A DNA stretch of 64,000 nt from JASHPR01 sp963844655 (GTDB taxonomy: Bacteria; Actinomycetota; Actinomycetes; Streptosporangiales; Streptosporangiaceae): assembly GCA_963844655.1 (NCBI GenBank), contig CAWJPA010000007.1, forward strand, positions 372,001 through 436,000, written 5' to 3'. Position numbers and translations under genes: made by a program. Of the stretch, positions 25,571 through 34,239 are shown piece after piece. The first letter of the stretch is position 1, and each line of letters begins with the position of its first letter. A model generated the notes under the pieces. That model saw only the letters and a program-made list of their open reading frames with translations. It ran no database searches and was not told where the DNA came from.

Positions 25571-28338
25571 CGGACGGGGCGCTCCCCAGCCGGAAGCACG
25601 GCGGCCCCGGCGGGGAGCGCGTCGGGAGAACTGGCGCCGATGTCGGCCAGAACGTGCGCGGTGCTGGGCACCGCCCCGTGGCGGCGGCGGATCACGTCGG
25701 CGATCAGCCCGGTCCATCCGGTCTGGTGCGATGCGCCCAGGCCGGCTCCGTTGTCGCCGTGGAAATACTCGCTGAACACCAGGTTGTCGTGCCAGGCCGG
25801 GTCGTCCTGAAGCCGCGCGACACCACCGAAACACGGCCGCCGGCCGTCCGGGCCGGCCACGAAGATCGAGATCAGCCGGTCCTGCAGGTCCGCGGCGACC
25901 TTGTCGAGCGTGACCTGGTGGCCCGAGCCGGTCGGGTACTCCATCGTCAGGTCGTCACCGAAGAACCGGTAGTAGCGGTCCAGCATGCTGATCACCAGGT
26001 AGTTGAGCGGGAACCACACCGGCCCGCGCCAGTTGGAGTTCCCGCCGAACATCGGCGTGGTGGACTCGGCGGGCTCGTAGTCGATGGTCGCCCGCACGCC
26101 CTCCACGTCGATCTCGTACGGATGCTCGCGGTGGTAGGCCGACAGCGCCCGCAGGCCGTGCGGTGACAGGAATTCGCTGGAGTCGAAGAGCCTGGTCAGC
26201 AGCCTCTGCAGCCGCTGCGGCCCGGTCACGCTCAGCAGCAGCCGCTGGTGTCCCTCGATCCCTCGCAGCAGCCCGGCCTCGGCCAGCCGGGCCGGGTCGG
26301 CGAGCCCGCTGGCGTCCAGCAGGCCCGCGAACTGCTTGCCGAGGGCCAGCGAGCGCTGCAGCATGCCCTCGTCGACCACCCCGACGGCCAGGACCGGGAT
26401 CATCCCCACCATCGAGCGGACCTTCACAGGAACGGCCGCGCCGGACGGGGTGAGCAGGCGGTCGTAGTACATCCCGTCCGCCTCGTCCCACAGGCCCTGC
26501 CCGTCGATGGCGTCGCGGATGCTCGCGAAGTGCTCGAGGAACTTCAGCACCAGGTCCGTCCCTGGCCGCTGCCCGGACCGGTTCAGGATTACCGCGATCG
26601 TCCCCACGGCGATGGCGTAGAACGCCATCCAGCCCGTGGCGTCGGACTGCTCCAGCGTGCCGCCGACCGGCAGGTGCGACCGGTCCAGCGGGCCGATGTT
26701 GTCCAGGCCCAGGAACCCGCCCTCGAACAGGTTGTTGCCGGACGCGTCCTCCCTGTTCACCCACCAGGTGAAGTTGACCAGCAGCTTGTCAAAGACCCGG
26801 CTGAGGAAATCGAGGTCCCGGCCGCCGTCGATAGCGAACACCTCGAGCGCGGCCCAGGCCTGCACTGGCGGGTTCACGTCGCCGAAGTCCCATTCGTAGG
26901 CGGGCAGCGCCCCGTTCGGATGCTGAAACCACTCCCGGCACAGCAGGATCAGCTGGTACTTGGCGAACGCCGGGTCCACGTGCGCCAGCGCCACGCAGTG
27001 GAAGGCGAGGTCCCAGGCGGCGAACCAGGGATACTCCCACTTGTCCGGCATCGACATCAGGTCGAAGGCGTCAAAGCTGCGCCAGCGCGCGTTCCGGCCA
27101 CCCCCGCGCTCCGGCGGTGGCGGCGGCTGGGCCGGGTCGCCGTCCAGCCAGCGCGCGACGTCGTAGTAGTACAGCTGCTTGCCCCAGAGCATCCCGGCGA
27201 ACGCCTGCCGCATCACCATGGCCTCGTCGGCGGAGGCGCCGTCCGGGGTCAGCCCGGCGTAGAACTCGTCGGCCTCCGCCCGCCGCTGCGCGATCACCTG
27301 GCCGAAGCCGTCGCCGAGCACATCCGGCCCGGCCTGGCCGCCGGCCGGCCGCAGCCGCAGCCTGAGCTCGGCCGTGGCGCCCGGCGCGACGGTGACCTGG
27401 TACCAGAACGCGCACTTGGTCCCGCGGCCCTCGGGGTTCACGGTGTCCGCGCCGCCGACGACGTGATCGTTGATGCCGTCCTTCGGGTAGGGCGTCCCCG
27501 CCCGCACGCCGAACAGCCGCAGCTCGTTCGTTTCGTTCTCACAGAACAGCGGCGTGGGCACGGCGCCGCCGGGCCCGGCTCCGGCGAGGAGCTCATATTC
27601 GTTCCCGAACGGATGCTTGAGGCTTACTGCCGCGGCCCCCGATGGCGCCGTGTTGGCCGCCCAAAGCACGGGCCTGGGCGCGGCCTCATCCCACGACCAC
27701 GTGTTGCGGAACCACGCGGTGGGCAGCACGTGCAGGGTGGCGGCCTCGGGGCCCGCGTTGGTCACCTGCACGGCCATCAGGACGTCGTCGGGGCCGGCCT
27801 TGGCGTAGTGCACCTCGACCACCCAGTAGCGGTCGTCGTCGAAGACCCCGGTGTCCATCAGCTCGTACTCGGGGTCGGTGCGGCCGCGGCTGGCGTTCTC
27901 CCGGATCAGGTCCTCGTACGGGAACGCGGCCTGCGGGTAGTGGTAGCGCCACCGGTTCCAGGCGTGGCTGGGGACCGCGTCCAGGTACCACCAGTACTCC
28001 TTGACGTCCTCGCCATGATTTCCCTGCTCACCGGTGAGGCCGAAGGCTCGCTCCTTCAGGATCGGGTCGCGCCCGTTCCACAGCGCCAGCGCCAGGCACA
28101 GCCGCTGCTCGATGTCGCAGAACCCGGCCAGCCCGTCCTCGCCCCAGCGGTAGGCGCGGGAGCGGGCGTGATCGTGCGGCAGGTAGTCCCACGCGTCCCC
28201 GCCCGGGCTGTAGTCCTCGCGGACCGTGCCCCACTGCCGTTCGCTGACATAGGGGCCCCACCGGTACCAGTCACCGGCCTGCCGCAGCCCGTTCTCAAGA
28301 TGCCCGAACCCGGAGACCCGCTCGCTCTCTGCGCCCAC
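25567..28338 (-). CDS. GH63-like glucosidase (MGH1-type glycoside hydrolase)
   Basis: A 923-residue cytoplasmic glycosidase. The catalytic (alpha/alpha)6-barrel half is recognisable from KWEYPWFAAWDLAFHCVALAH-like sequence (about 480), DFGDVNPPVQAWA, GTLEQSDATGWMAFY and PMFGGNSNWRGPVWFPLNYL to the end; these are hallmarks of GH63/MGH1 enzymes that act on alpha-glucosides or mannosylglycerate. The N-terminal third is the usual beta-sandwich region (YRWGPYVSERQWGTVREDYS near the start). GTG 28338 is chosen because the conserved part begins just after it; longer frames overlap the divergent hydrolase. The natural sugar is not predictable. Confidence 0.88.
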   Translation of the reverse strand: MGAESERVSGFGHLENGLRQAGDWYRWGPYVSERQWGTVREDYSPGGDAWDYLPHDHARSRAYRWGEDGLAGFCDIEQRLCLALALWNGRDPILKERAFGLTGEQGNHGEDVKEYWWYLDAVPSHAWNRWRYHYPQAAFPYEDLIRENASRGRTDPEYELMDTGVFDDDRYWVVEVHYAKAGPDDVLMAVQVTNAGPEAATLHVLPTAWFRNTWSWDEAAPRPVLWAANTAPSGAAAVSLKHPFGNEYELLAGAGPGGAVPTPLFCENETNELRLFGVRAGTPYPKDGINDHVVGGADTVNPEGRGTKCAFWYQVTVAPGATAELRLRLRPAGGQAGPDVLGDGFGQVIAQRRAEADEFYAGLTPDGASADEAMVMRQAFAGMLWGKQLYYYDVARWLDGDPAQPPPPPERGGGRNARWRSFDAFDLMSMPDKWEYPWFAAWDLAFHCVALAHVDPAFAKYQLILLCREWFQHPNGALPAYEWDFGDVNPPVQAWAALEVFAIDGGRDLDFLSRVFDKLLVNFTWWVNREDASGNNLFEGGFLGLDNIGPLDRSHLPVGGTLEQSDATGWMAFYAIAVGTIAVILNRSGQRPGTDLVLKFLEHFASIRDAIDGQGLWDEADGMYYDRLLTPSGAAVPVKVRSMVGMIPVLAVGVVDEGMLQRSLALGKQFAGLLDASGLADPARLAEAGLLRGIEGHQRLLLSVTGPQRLQRLLTRLFDSSEFLSPHGLRALSAYHREHPYEIDVEGVRATIDYEPAESTTPMFGGNSNWRGPVWFPLNYLVISMLDRYYRFFGDDLTMEYPTGSGHQVTLDKVAADLQDRLISIFVAGPDGRRPCFGGVARLQDDPAWHDNLVFSEYFHGDNGAGLGASHQTGWTGLIADVIRRRHGAVPSTAHVLADIGASSPDALPAGAAVLPAGERPVR

Positions 28339-28435
28339 AGGCCGGATCGTACTGCTGTGGCCCGTCTGGACGGCCACCGCCACCAGGTTGCAGGATCGGG
28401 ACATAACGTCGTCGGAACTGGGGAGGCATGGCGCG

Positions 28436-29686
28436 GTGACCGAGCTCAAGGTGGAGGCAGACCCGGCCGAGGTGGGATTCGACCCGGCCCGGCTGCAGCG
28501 GATCGACCAGCACTTCCGGCGTTATGTGGATGACGGCCGGCTGCCGGGCTGGCTGATCACCGTGAGCCGGCGCGGCCGGCTCGCGCACGTCTCCGCCTAT
28601 GGAGCCCGCGACATGGAGACGGGGCTGCCGGTCGAGACCGACACCCTGTGGCGCATCTACTCGATGACCAAGCCGATCACCTCGGTCGCGGCGATGATGC
28701 TGTACGAGGAGGGCGCGTTCGAGCTGACCGACCCGGTGCAGGACCTCATTCCGTCGTTCGGCGACGTCCGGGTGTACGCCGGGGGATCTGACGCCAGACC
28801 GCTGACGGTGCCCGCCACGGAGCCGGTACGGATCTGGCACCTGCTGACGCACACGGCGGGCCTGACCTACGGATTCCACCGGGTGCATCCCGTCGACGCC
28901 CGGTACCGCGACGCCGGGTTCGAGTGGGGCACGCCGCGCGGCCTGGATCTGGCGGAGAGCTGCGATGCGTGGGCGGCGCAGCCGCTCCTGTTCCAGCCCG
29001 GCACGGAGTGGAACTACTCGGTGGCGACCGATGTGCTCGGCCGGGTGGTCGAGGTGGCCTCAGGGCGCGCCCTGGATGAGTTCTTCGCCGACCGGATCTT
29101 GGGCCCGCTGGGCATGACCGACACGTCGTTCTGGGTCGGCGAGGCGGACCGGGACCGGCTGGCGGCCCTGTATACGCCGAGCGCCGCCCCGGGGAGCTCG
29201 GCCGCCAGGCTCGACGCCATGGGCAAGGTCGCCAGCGCCCGCCCGCGCCTGCTCAGCGGCGGCGGGGGGCTGATCTCGACCGCTGCCGACTATCACCGGT
29301 TCACGCAGATGCTGCTGGACCGGCCGGGGAGCCCCGGCGGCGAGCTGGACGGCACGCGCCTGCTCGGCCCGCGCACCCTGGCCTACATGACCCGCAACCA
29401 CCTCCCGGGCGGTGCGGACCTGGAGACGTTCGGGCGCCCCCTGAACGCGGAGGCGCCGTACCGCGGGGTCGGCTTCGGCCTGGGGTTCGCCGTGGTCATC
29501 GACCCGGCCGCCGGGAAGACGCTCGGCAGCACGGGCGAATTCTCCTGGGGCGGCGCGGCGTCGACCGCGTTCTGGGTGGACCCGGCGGAGGAGCTGACCG
29601 CGTGCTTCTTCACCCAGCTGCTCCCGTCCAGCGCGTACCGGATCCGCCCGCAGCTGCGCCAGCTGGTCTACCAGGCTGTGACATAG
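28436..29686 (+). CDS. Serine hydrolase, class C beta-lactamase family
   Basis: A 416-residue protein of the beta-lactamase/esterase group (Pfam Beta-lactamase). The nucleophile motif SxxK is SMTK (near residue 78), the Tyr motif is YSV in EWNYSVATD, and HLLTHTAGLTYG is the conserved structural stretch. The third motif appears as WGGAAST in place of KTG/HTG, as in esterases of this fold, so antibiotic resistance should not be assumed. No signal peptide, so it is probably cytoplasmic. GTG 28436 has GGGGAGG nine bases upstream. Divergent from the glucosidase; ends in a hairpin. Confidence 0.9.
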   Translation: MTELKVEADPAEVGFDPARLQRIDQHFRRYVDDGRLPGWLITVSRRGRLAHVSAYGARDMETGLPVETDTLWRIYSMTKPITSVAAMMLYEEGAFELTDPVQDLIPSFGDVRVYAGGSDARPLTVPATEPVRIWHLLTHTAGLTYGFHRVHPVDARYRDAGFEWGTPRGLDLAESCDAWAAQPLLFQPGTEWNYSVATDVLGRVVEVASGRALDEFFADRILGPLGMTDTSFWVGEADRDRLAALYTPSAAPGSSAARLDAMGKVASARPRLLSGGGGLISTAADYHRFTQMLLDRPGSPGGELDGTRLLGPRTLAYMTRNHLPGGADLETFGRPLNAEAPYRGVGFGLGFAVVIDPAAGKTLGSTGEFSWGGAASTAFWVDPAEELTACFFTQLLPSSAYRIRPQLRQLVYQAVT

Positions 29687-29701
29687 GGGGACGCCCCCCT
29701 A
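29684..29701. terminator. Hairpin at the end of the serine hydrolase gene
   Basis: TAGGGGG (which contains the stop codon) pairs perfectly with CCCCCTA across a 4-base loop. No U tract follows, so as a terminator it would be of the U-less type known in actinomycetes. Confidence 0.5.
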
Positions 29702-29772
29702 GACCCCCCGCAGGCCATCCCCCGCCCACCTCCCCAGCCCTCTCCACTGGCAAGCCGACCGTCGCGGCTGTC

Positions 29773-30396
29773 CTACACGTTCGGGTCGCGGGCGTGGCGG
29801 GCGGCGGTAGCCGCCTCCTTCCTGACCTCGCGCAGCCGGTATGCGATCAGCGCGGCGATGGCCAGCACGACCAGGGCGACGATCGCGTACCCGCCGATCG
29901 ACACGTAGTGGTTGACGCTCTGCCAGGCGCTGCCGAGTTCGTAGCCGATCACGGAGAACGTGACGGCCCAGACCACGGTGCCGATCAGGCTGAACACGCC
30001 GAACTGCACCGCTGGTACCTCGATCAGGCCGGCCACGATCGAGACAAAGGCCCGGACCACCGGGATCGCACGTCCCACGGCCACCGCCCACGCGCCGCGG
30101 CCGGCGAAGAACCGCTCGGCCCGCTGGATGTCCTTGCGCGTGATCAGGAAGTACTTGCCGATCCGCTCGACCGTGGGCCTGCCGCCGATCCGCCCGACCG
30201 CGTAGGAGAGGTAGGAGCCGGCGAGTTCGGCCGCCGACCCGATGATGATCACGAGGGGGAGGCTGAGATGGCCCTGGAAGGCCAGCACGCCCGCGAAGCC
30301 GAAGGTGATCTCGGAGGAGATCGGGATACAGCACGCCTCGAGGAATCCGAAGACGATCAGCGCCGCGTAGCCCGCGTGCGTCAGGAAGCTCTCCAT
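29773..30396 (-). CDS. DedA-family membrane protein
   Basis: A 207-residue DedA / SNARE-associated (VTT domain) protein with about five hydrophobic segments. Family marks are FLEACCIPISSEITFGFAG (E in the first re-entrant region), SYAVGRIGG, FFAGRGAWAVAVGRAIPVVR (the conserved F..G R..P.R motif) and the C-terminal helix followed by a basic tail. DedA proteins are half-transporters or lipid scramblases needed for membrane homeostasis. ATG 30396 fits the family start. It is a single gene convergent to the serine hydrolase. Confidence 0.9.
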   Translation of the reverse strand: MESFLTHAGYAALIVFGFLEACCIPISSEITFGFAGVLAFQGHLSLPLVIIIGSAAELAGSYLSYAVGRIGGRPTVERIGKYFLITRKDIQRAERFFAGRGAWAVAVGRAIPVVRAFVSIVAGLIEVPAVQFGVFSLIGTVVWAVTFSVIGYELGSAWQSVNHYVSIGGYAIVALVVLAIAALIAYRLREVRKEAATAARHARDPNV

Positions 30397-30563
30397 GGCC
30401 TTCTGTTGTACCGCATGGACCCGTGTGGTAAGTCCGTCCCCGGTAAGAGCGCGCCGCGCACGGTGAGCGTGCCCGCGGGCGGTGAGGCAGCGACGCTGGC
30501 CCGCGGGTCCCGGCCCGCAGCGAGCCCAGAGCGAGCGGATCGCGGCCTGCGCGCGCGCTCACG

Positions 30564-30576
30564 CGATAAGTTATCG
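30564..30576. promoter_or_regulatory. Palindrome CGATAA-G-TTATCG
   Basis: A perfect 6+1+6 dyad, 168 bases upstream of the DedA start, in the 1-kb gap between DedA and the response regulators. AT-rich for this genome, so it stands out; the function is unknown. Confidence 0.3.
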
Positions 30577-30756
30577 GGCCCGCAAGAAACTAAATTACCG
30601 GCCTGCCCGGCAGCTTGGTTAATATCTCAATGTGGCCGCCCGATCCCTTGTAGTGGACGCCTGCCTGCGGCGGCAGCTTTGAATACAGGATCCGGAGCCG
30701 GCTGAGTGTGACGATAATCACGCCCTGCTCCAGTCCGGGAAATTCAGGAAGGAATT

Positions 30757-30981
30757 GTGGCGGGGGAGCCAGTATCGATCCTCATGCAGTCCTGCGTTGC
30801 GTGCCTACGGTGGCGCTCTCAGGCGGGCGCGGCCACGCATGAGCCGCCGGTGCCCGTCATTGCGCTGGTCAGGTGCCATATGGGTGAGACGCACGCCCGC
30901 CGCCGATGGTTCCATCCCGGCCCAGGGTTGCCGAATAAACTGGTGAAATCGGGACATGCCGATATTGCTAAGAGGGATTGA
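30757..30981 (+). CDS. Doubtful small protein, 74 residues, with CxxC
   Basis: The GTG follows AGGAAGG by four bases. The product contains SCVACLRW near its start and a later RCHMGETH, which could bind a metal, then a basic tail. There is no recognised family, and another frame overlaps it. The rest of the gap from 30397 to 31399 holds no long gene; it contains the palindrome, repeats and promoter listed separately. Confidence 0.25.
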   Translation: MAGEPVSILMQSCVACLRWRSQAGAATHEPPVPVIALVRCHMGETHARRRWFHPGPGLPNKLVKSGHADIAKRD

Positions 30982-31035
30982 TGGCTTAGCGCATGCCAGC
31001 TGGGCTAGCGCACGGTGGGTGCTGGCTAAGTCGGC

Positions 31036-31114
31036 GGTGTAACCCGGCTAACCGACGGCGTAACCCCTCTAACGGACACCATGGCTAACCCGGGCCGGAC
31101 AACTGGGCTAACCC
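31036..31114 (+). repeat. Array of TAACC-type repeats upstream of the response regulators
   Basis: Two imperfect 21-base tandem units (31036-31056 and 31057-31077, 17 of 21 identical) each hold two copies of TAACC/TAACG nine bases apart. GGCTAACCC follows at 31083-31091 and GGGCTAACCC at 31105-31114. Degenerate GCTAA/GCTTA/GCTAG copies precede (30967-31030). The array ends 12 bases before a -35 box, the normal place for a response-regulator or activator binding array. Confidence 0.55.
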
Positions 31115-31125
31115 TCCGGCCCGCC

Positions 31126-31154
31126 TTGACATGATCCTGAATCGCTGTTTAAAT
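31126..31154 (+). promoter_or_regulatory. Strong sigma-70-type promoter, TTGACA-N17-TTAAAT
   Basis: TTGACA at 31126-31131 is a perfect -35 hexamer, and TTAAAT at 31149-31154 is a good -10 with ideal 17-base spacing. It reads toward the small gene at 31400 and the two response regulators and is one of the best principal-sigma promoters visible here. Confidence 0.7.
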
Positions 31155-31175
31155 GATTCATCTTGCGACGAATCA
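31154..31175. promoter_or_regulatory. Inverted repeat TGATTC-N10-GAATCA at the transcript start
   Basis: A perfect 6+10+6 dyad begins on the last base of the -10 box and covers the expected start of transcription. A protein bound here would block the promoter, so it is a candidate repressor site; it could instead fold in the RNA. Confidence 0.45.
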
Positions 31176-31399
31176 CATGCTGACCGTGGAGAATAGATGA
31201 GTCAGCATTCCCGGGGGGGTCAGCGCAAGACGTTAGTCCTGCGTTAGCCCGCCTGGCTCGTTGGCGGAGCTTGCATCGGCGCCTGATCCGGCTTGCCGCA
31301 TCTTGCTGACGCTTTTCGGCGGAACGACCTTCACAGCGGTCCCCTGTGCCGCCCTCCCGGCTGGCCGCGAGACCCGAGCAACGACTCCCACGAGGCAAC

Positions 31400-31561
31400 A
31401 TGTCTATCGAAAAACGCACAAAGCCGACACGGCCCAGGTCCGGGGAATCTCCCAAGCGGTCCTGGGCCCAGAGCGGGTACGACCGTGATCAGACGCAGCA
31501 TTACGACCCTGACCAGGCCCGGCACCCGGGTGACGCCGCCAGGAAGGAGGGGACGGGATGA
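31400..31561 (+). CDS. Small charged protein coupled to a response regulator, 53 residues
   Basis: ATG 31400 has a GAGG box upstream, and the stop overlaps the regulator start (ATGA), so the two are likely translated together. The product is hydrophilic, basic at first (EKRTKPTRPR) and then rich in Asp, Gln and His (YDRDQTQHYDPDQARHPGD). It has no helix-turn-helix or membrane segment and no known family. It may be a genuine small protein or a leader frame controlling the regulator. Confidence 0.45.
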   Translation: MSIEKRTKPTRPRSGESPKRSWAQSGYDRDQTQHYDPDQARHPGDAARKEGTG

Positions 31562-32238
31562 GGATCGTCATCTGCGATGCCCACCGCGTCTTCGCCGACG
31601 CCCTGGCGTCCCTGCTGCGCGCCGCCGGGCACGACGTCGCGGGCAGCGTGCTCGACCTGGACGAGGCGGCCGAGCTGCTGAACCGCGAGCCGATCGAAGC
31701 CTGCGTCATCGATCTGCGCGCCCCAGACCCGGGGAAGCGCCCGGAGATCGAGAAGATCGTGGCGCCCTTCCCCGACACCGCGTTTATCGCGCTCTCCGGG
31801 TCGGCCGATCCCTCCGCACTCCGCCACGCGATGACCTCCGGGGTCCAGGGCGTGGCGATGAAGGGTGACGACTTCGGCGAGTTCCTGCGGGTGCTGACCG
31901 AGGCTGTCGCGGTCCGGAGCTCGCCCCGGGCCCAGCCGGTCATCCTGTCCGCGTCGGCCCGGGCGGCGCTCAGGCGCGGCGAGGGCGCGGCCGCGGGGCC
32001 GGCCCAGTTCCTCACCGACCGCGAGCGGGAGACGCTGGCCCGGCTGGTGCGCGGCGAGAGCACCGCCGATATGGCCGTCGCCATGGGCGTCCGCGTCTCC
32101 ACCGCGCGCACGCACGTCGACGCGGTGCTGAGCAAGCTGGGTGCCCATTCCCGCCTGGAGGCGGTCGCCTACGCGGTCCGGGAGGGACTTGTGGATATAG
32201 GCGGCTGGGACGCTGAGCAGCGTGCGGTTGGCACATGA
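31558..32238 (+). CDS. Orphan NarL/LuxR-type response regulator with atypical receiver
   Basis: A 226-residue regulator with a receiver (1-120) and a LuxR-type helix-turn-helix (LTDRERETLARLVRGESTADMAVAMG and on, about 155-215). The phosphorylation site is Asp52 (CVIDL), but the acidic pocket is reduced to Asp7 in ICDAH, the switch threonine is Ser in IALSGS, and the conserved lysine lies in AMKGDD. Phosphorylation may be weak or absent. No histidine kinase is nearby. The gene ends in a four-base overlap with a second regulator. Confidence 0.87.
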   Translation: MRIVICDAHRVFADALASLLRAAGHDVAGSVLDLDEAAELLNREPIEACVIDLRAPDPGKRPEIEKIVAPFPDTAFIALSGSADPSALRHAMTSGVQGVAMKGDDFGEFLRVLTEAVAVRSSPRAQPVILSASARAALRRGEGAAAGPAQFLTDRERETLARLVRGESTADMAVAMGVRVSTARTHVDAVLSKLGAHSRLEAVAYAVREGLVDIGGWDAEQRAVGT

Positions 32239-32918
32239 GGCCGGTCAGGCTGCTCATCGTCGACGATCACCGGGTCTTCGCCGAAGGCCTGGAGGCCGTC
32301 TTCCGCGCGGAGCCTGACTTCGAGCCCATGCCGGCCGCGACCAACCCAGACCAGGTGGTCAGCATCGTGGCCGCGCAGAAACCCGACGCCGTGGTCATGG
32401 ATGTGCAGCTCGGGGACGTCAGCGGCATCGACCTCACCAGCCAGCTGACGGCCCTGCCCAGCCCGCCGGTGGTGGTGGTCCTGACCGCCTTCTCCGACGC
32501 GGCCACCGCGATCGGCGCCGTCCAGGCGGGCGCGATGGGCTTCGTGTCCAAGAACGGGCCGGCCCAGCACGTCGTCACCGCGGTCCGGGCCGCCATGCTG
32601 GGCGGTACCTGGTTCCCTTCTGGCCTGCTCACGGTGATGCTGGCGGCGTCGGAGAGTGATGTCTCCGAGCCGCTGGGGCAGCTCTTTGCCGAGCTCACCG
32701 ACAAGGAGCGGGAGGTGCTCAGGCTCATGGTCAGTGGGCTGGACCGCCGCAGCATCGCGAACCGGCTGCACCGGTCGCCGGACACGGTCAAGACCCATAT
32801 CCGCAACATCGCGGCGAAGCTCGGCACCCGCAGCACGGCCGAGGCGGTGGCCATGGCCCTGAACGCGGGCGTACGCCCCGAGTTAGCGCGAACCCGGATG
32901 CTGCGGGTCGTGATTCAA
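32235..32918 (+). CDS. Second NarL/LuxR-type response regulator, lacking its expected stop
   Basis: The conserved protein covers about 215 residues: receiver with Asp10/Asp11 (IVDDH), phospho-acceptor Asp56 (VVMDVQLGD), Thr in VLTAFSD and Lys in VSKNG, then the LuxR helix-turn-helix (LTDKEREVLRLMVSGLDRRS, THIRNIAAKLGTRS). Homology ends near 32880. No stop is in frame until 34199, which would add over 430 Arg/Gly-rich residues antisense to the L,D-transpeptidase gene. A TAG at 32884-32886 in the +1 frame would give a normal 216-residue regulator, so a one-base indel just upstream is likely. The end coordinate given is the last base before the opposite gene. GTG/ATG overlap with the first regulator implies co-translation. 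Confidence 0.8.
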
Positions 32919-34220
32919 CTAATTCGCGAGCCAGTTGTTCGGGTCCGGCGCGCCCAGCGGCGCGGTCGTTGTCGGCGCCGGCAGCGTATCGGGGTTCACG
33001 AACGTGCTGCCGGCCGGCCCGGCCTGGACGGCCTGCCCCAGCGCACTGCCCTTGATGAACTTGTCCCACGGCAGGAACCAGTCGGTCCAGCCGTTGTCCC
33101 ACACCCCGGCCTTGGGGCTGCCGGTGACCGTTACCGGATCGCCGGGGAGCTCCATCTGGTAGTAGGTCTCCGCGTTGGCCGGCGCCATGTTCACGCAGCC
33201 GTGGCTCACGTTCGTGAAGCCCTGCTGGCCCACGGACCAGAACGCGTCGTGCAGGTAGTCGCCGGACCAGGTGAACCGCACCGACCAGGGGACGTTGATG
33301 CGGTAGCCGGGGCCCTTCATCAGCACGGGGTTGCCCTTGTCGATGGTCAGGTACGTGCCGTTCGGGGTGTTGTCGCCGGGCCGCCCGGTGCTGATCGGCC
33401 AGTGGGCGAACAGCGCGCCGTTGCGGTAGACGTTCATGAAGTGCGTGGCCGTGCTGGCCACCACGATCAGCGAGTCACCGATGGTGAACGACTGGGTCAG
33501 GGTGTGGTTGCCGTACACCCCGGGGGCCCCTTCGACGCCATCGAGGTGCCCGGTGAAGGTCACCTGGGTGTGGGCCGGCCAGTAGCTCTGCGGCCGGAAG
33601 TACAGGCAGGCCGGCGCCATGTTGCACGGCTCGTCCCAGTACCAGGCGCCCGTGACCGGAGTCGAGGTCTTCACCTGGAGCGCCCGCTCCACCGCCGCCT
33701 TGTTCGTGATCGTGCGGTTGAAGTAGAGGATGATCGGCATGCCTACGCCGTAGGTCGCGCCCGAGCCCTCGAAGATCTGGGTGGTGAACGTCTGCGACGG
33801 GGTGAGGGTCGTGAACGTGGACGTCTGGGTGACGGCCTTGCCCGGGGTTCCTGTCGCCTTCGCGGTGACCTTGTAGGTCTGGGACACGCTCAGGGTCCAG
33901 GTGCTGTGCCAGGCCGTGTGGGCGGCGTTCAGCGTCCCCGTGACCGGCCCGCCCGCCGAGGTCACGGTCACATCGCTGAGCTTGCCCTGGGCCGCGGTGA
34001 CCGTGATGCCCTGGCTGGGCACGGCGTTCTTGCTGCCGTTGGCGGGCGCGAAGGACAGCTGCACACCGGACGACGCCGTGGGCTTGGCCGCCGACCCGCC
34101 CGAACTGCTGCTGCCCCCGCCCGAGCAGGCCGCGATGACGAGGCCGAGCACGCCGCAGATCGCGGCCACGATTATCCAGCGCTGCTGGCGGACGGGTGAG
34201 GGGTGGTCGTTTCCGGCCAC
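32919..34220 (-). CDS. Lipoprotein L,D-transpeptidase
   Basis: A 433-residue cell-wall enzyme that makes 3-3 cross-links in peptidoglycan. It has a signal peptide ending in the lipobox VIAAC, a Ser/Gly linker, two Ig-like domains (about 50-250) and a YkuD catalytic domain with HDAFW and the SHGCVNM motif that carries the catalytic Cys. The overall order is that of mycobacterial LdtMt2-type enzymes. I choose GTG 34220 because GGGAGGA lies seven bases before it; GTG 34235 is an alternative. It follows two lnt genes with a 19-base gap and may be a client lipoprotein of those acyltransferases. Confidence 0.92.
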   Translation of the reverse strand: MAGNDHPSPVRQQRWIIVAAICGVLGLVIAACSGGGSSSSGGSAAKPTASSGVQLSFAPANGSKNAVPSQGITVTAAQGKLSDVTVTSAGGPVTGTLNAAHTAWHSTWTLSVSQTYKVTAKATGTPGKAVTQTSTFTTLTPSQTFTTQIFEGSGATYGVGMPIILYFNRTITNKAAVERALQVKTSTPVTGAWYWDEPCNMAPACLYFRPQSYWPAHTQVTFTGHLDGVEGAPGVYGNHTLTQSFTIGDSLIVVASTATHFMNVYRNGALFAHWPISTGRPGDNTPNGTYLTIDKGNPVLMKGPGYRINVPWSVRFTWSGDYLHDAFWSVGQQGFTNVSHGCVNMAPANAETYYQMELPGDPVTVTGSPKAGVWDNGWTDWFLPWDKFIKGSALGQAVQAGPAGSTFVNPDTLPAPTTTAPLGAPDPNNWLAN

Positions 34221-34239
34221 TTCTGGTCCTCCCACTGCG

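Noticed and set aside
26248..28533. 761-codon plus-strand frame opposite the glucosidase
   Set aside because: Shadow composition and full overlap with a well-supported gene.
28436..29686. Beta-lactam resistance gene
   Set aside because: The SxxK and Tyr motifs are shared with esterases and peptidases of this fold, the KTG-type motif is not conserved, and there is no signal peptide.
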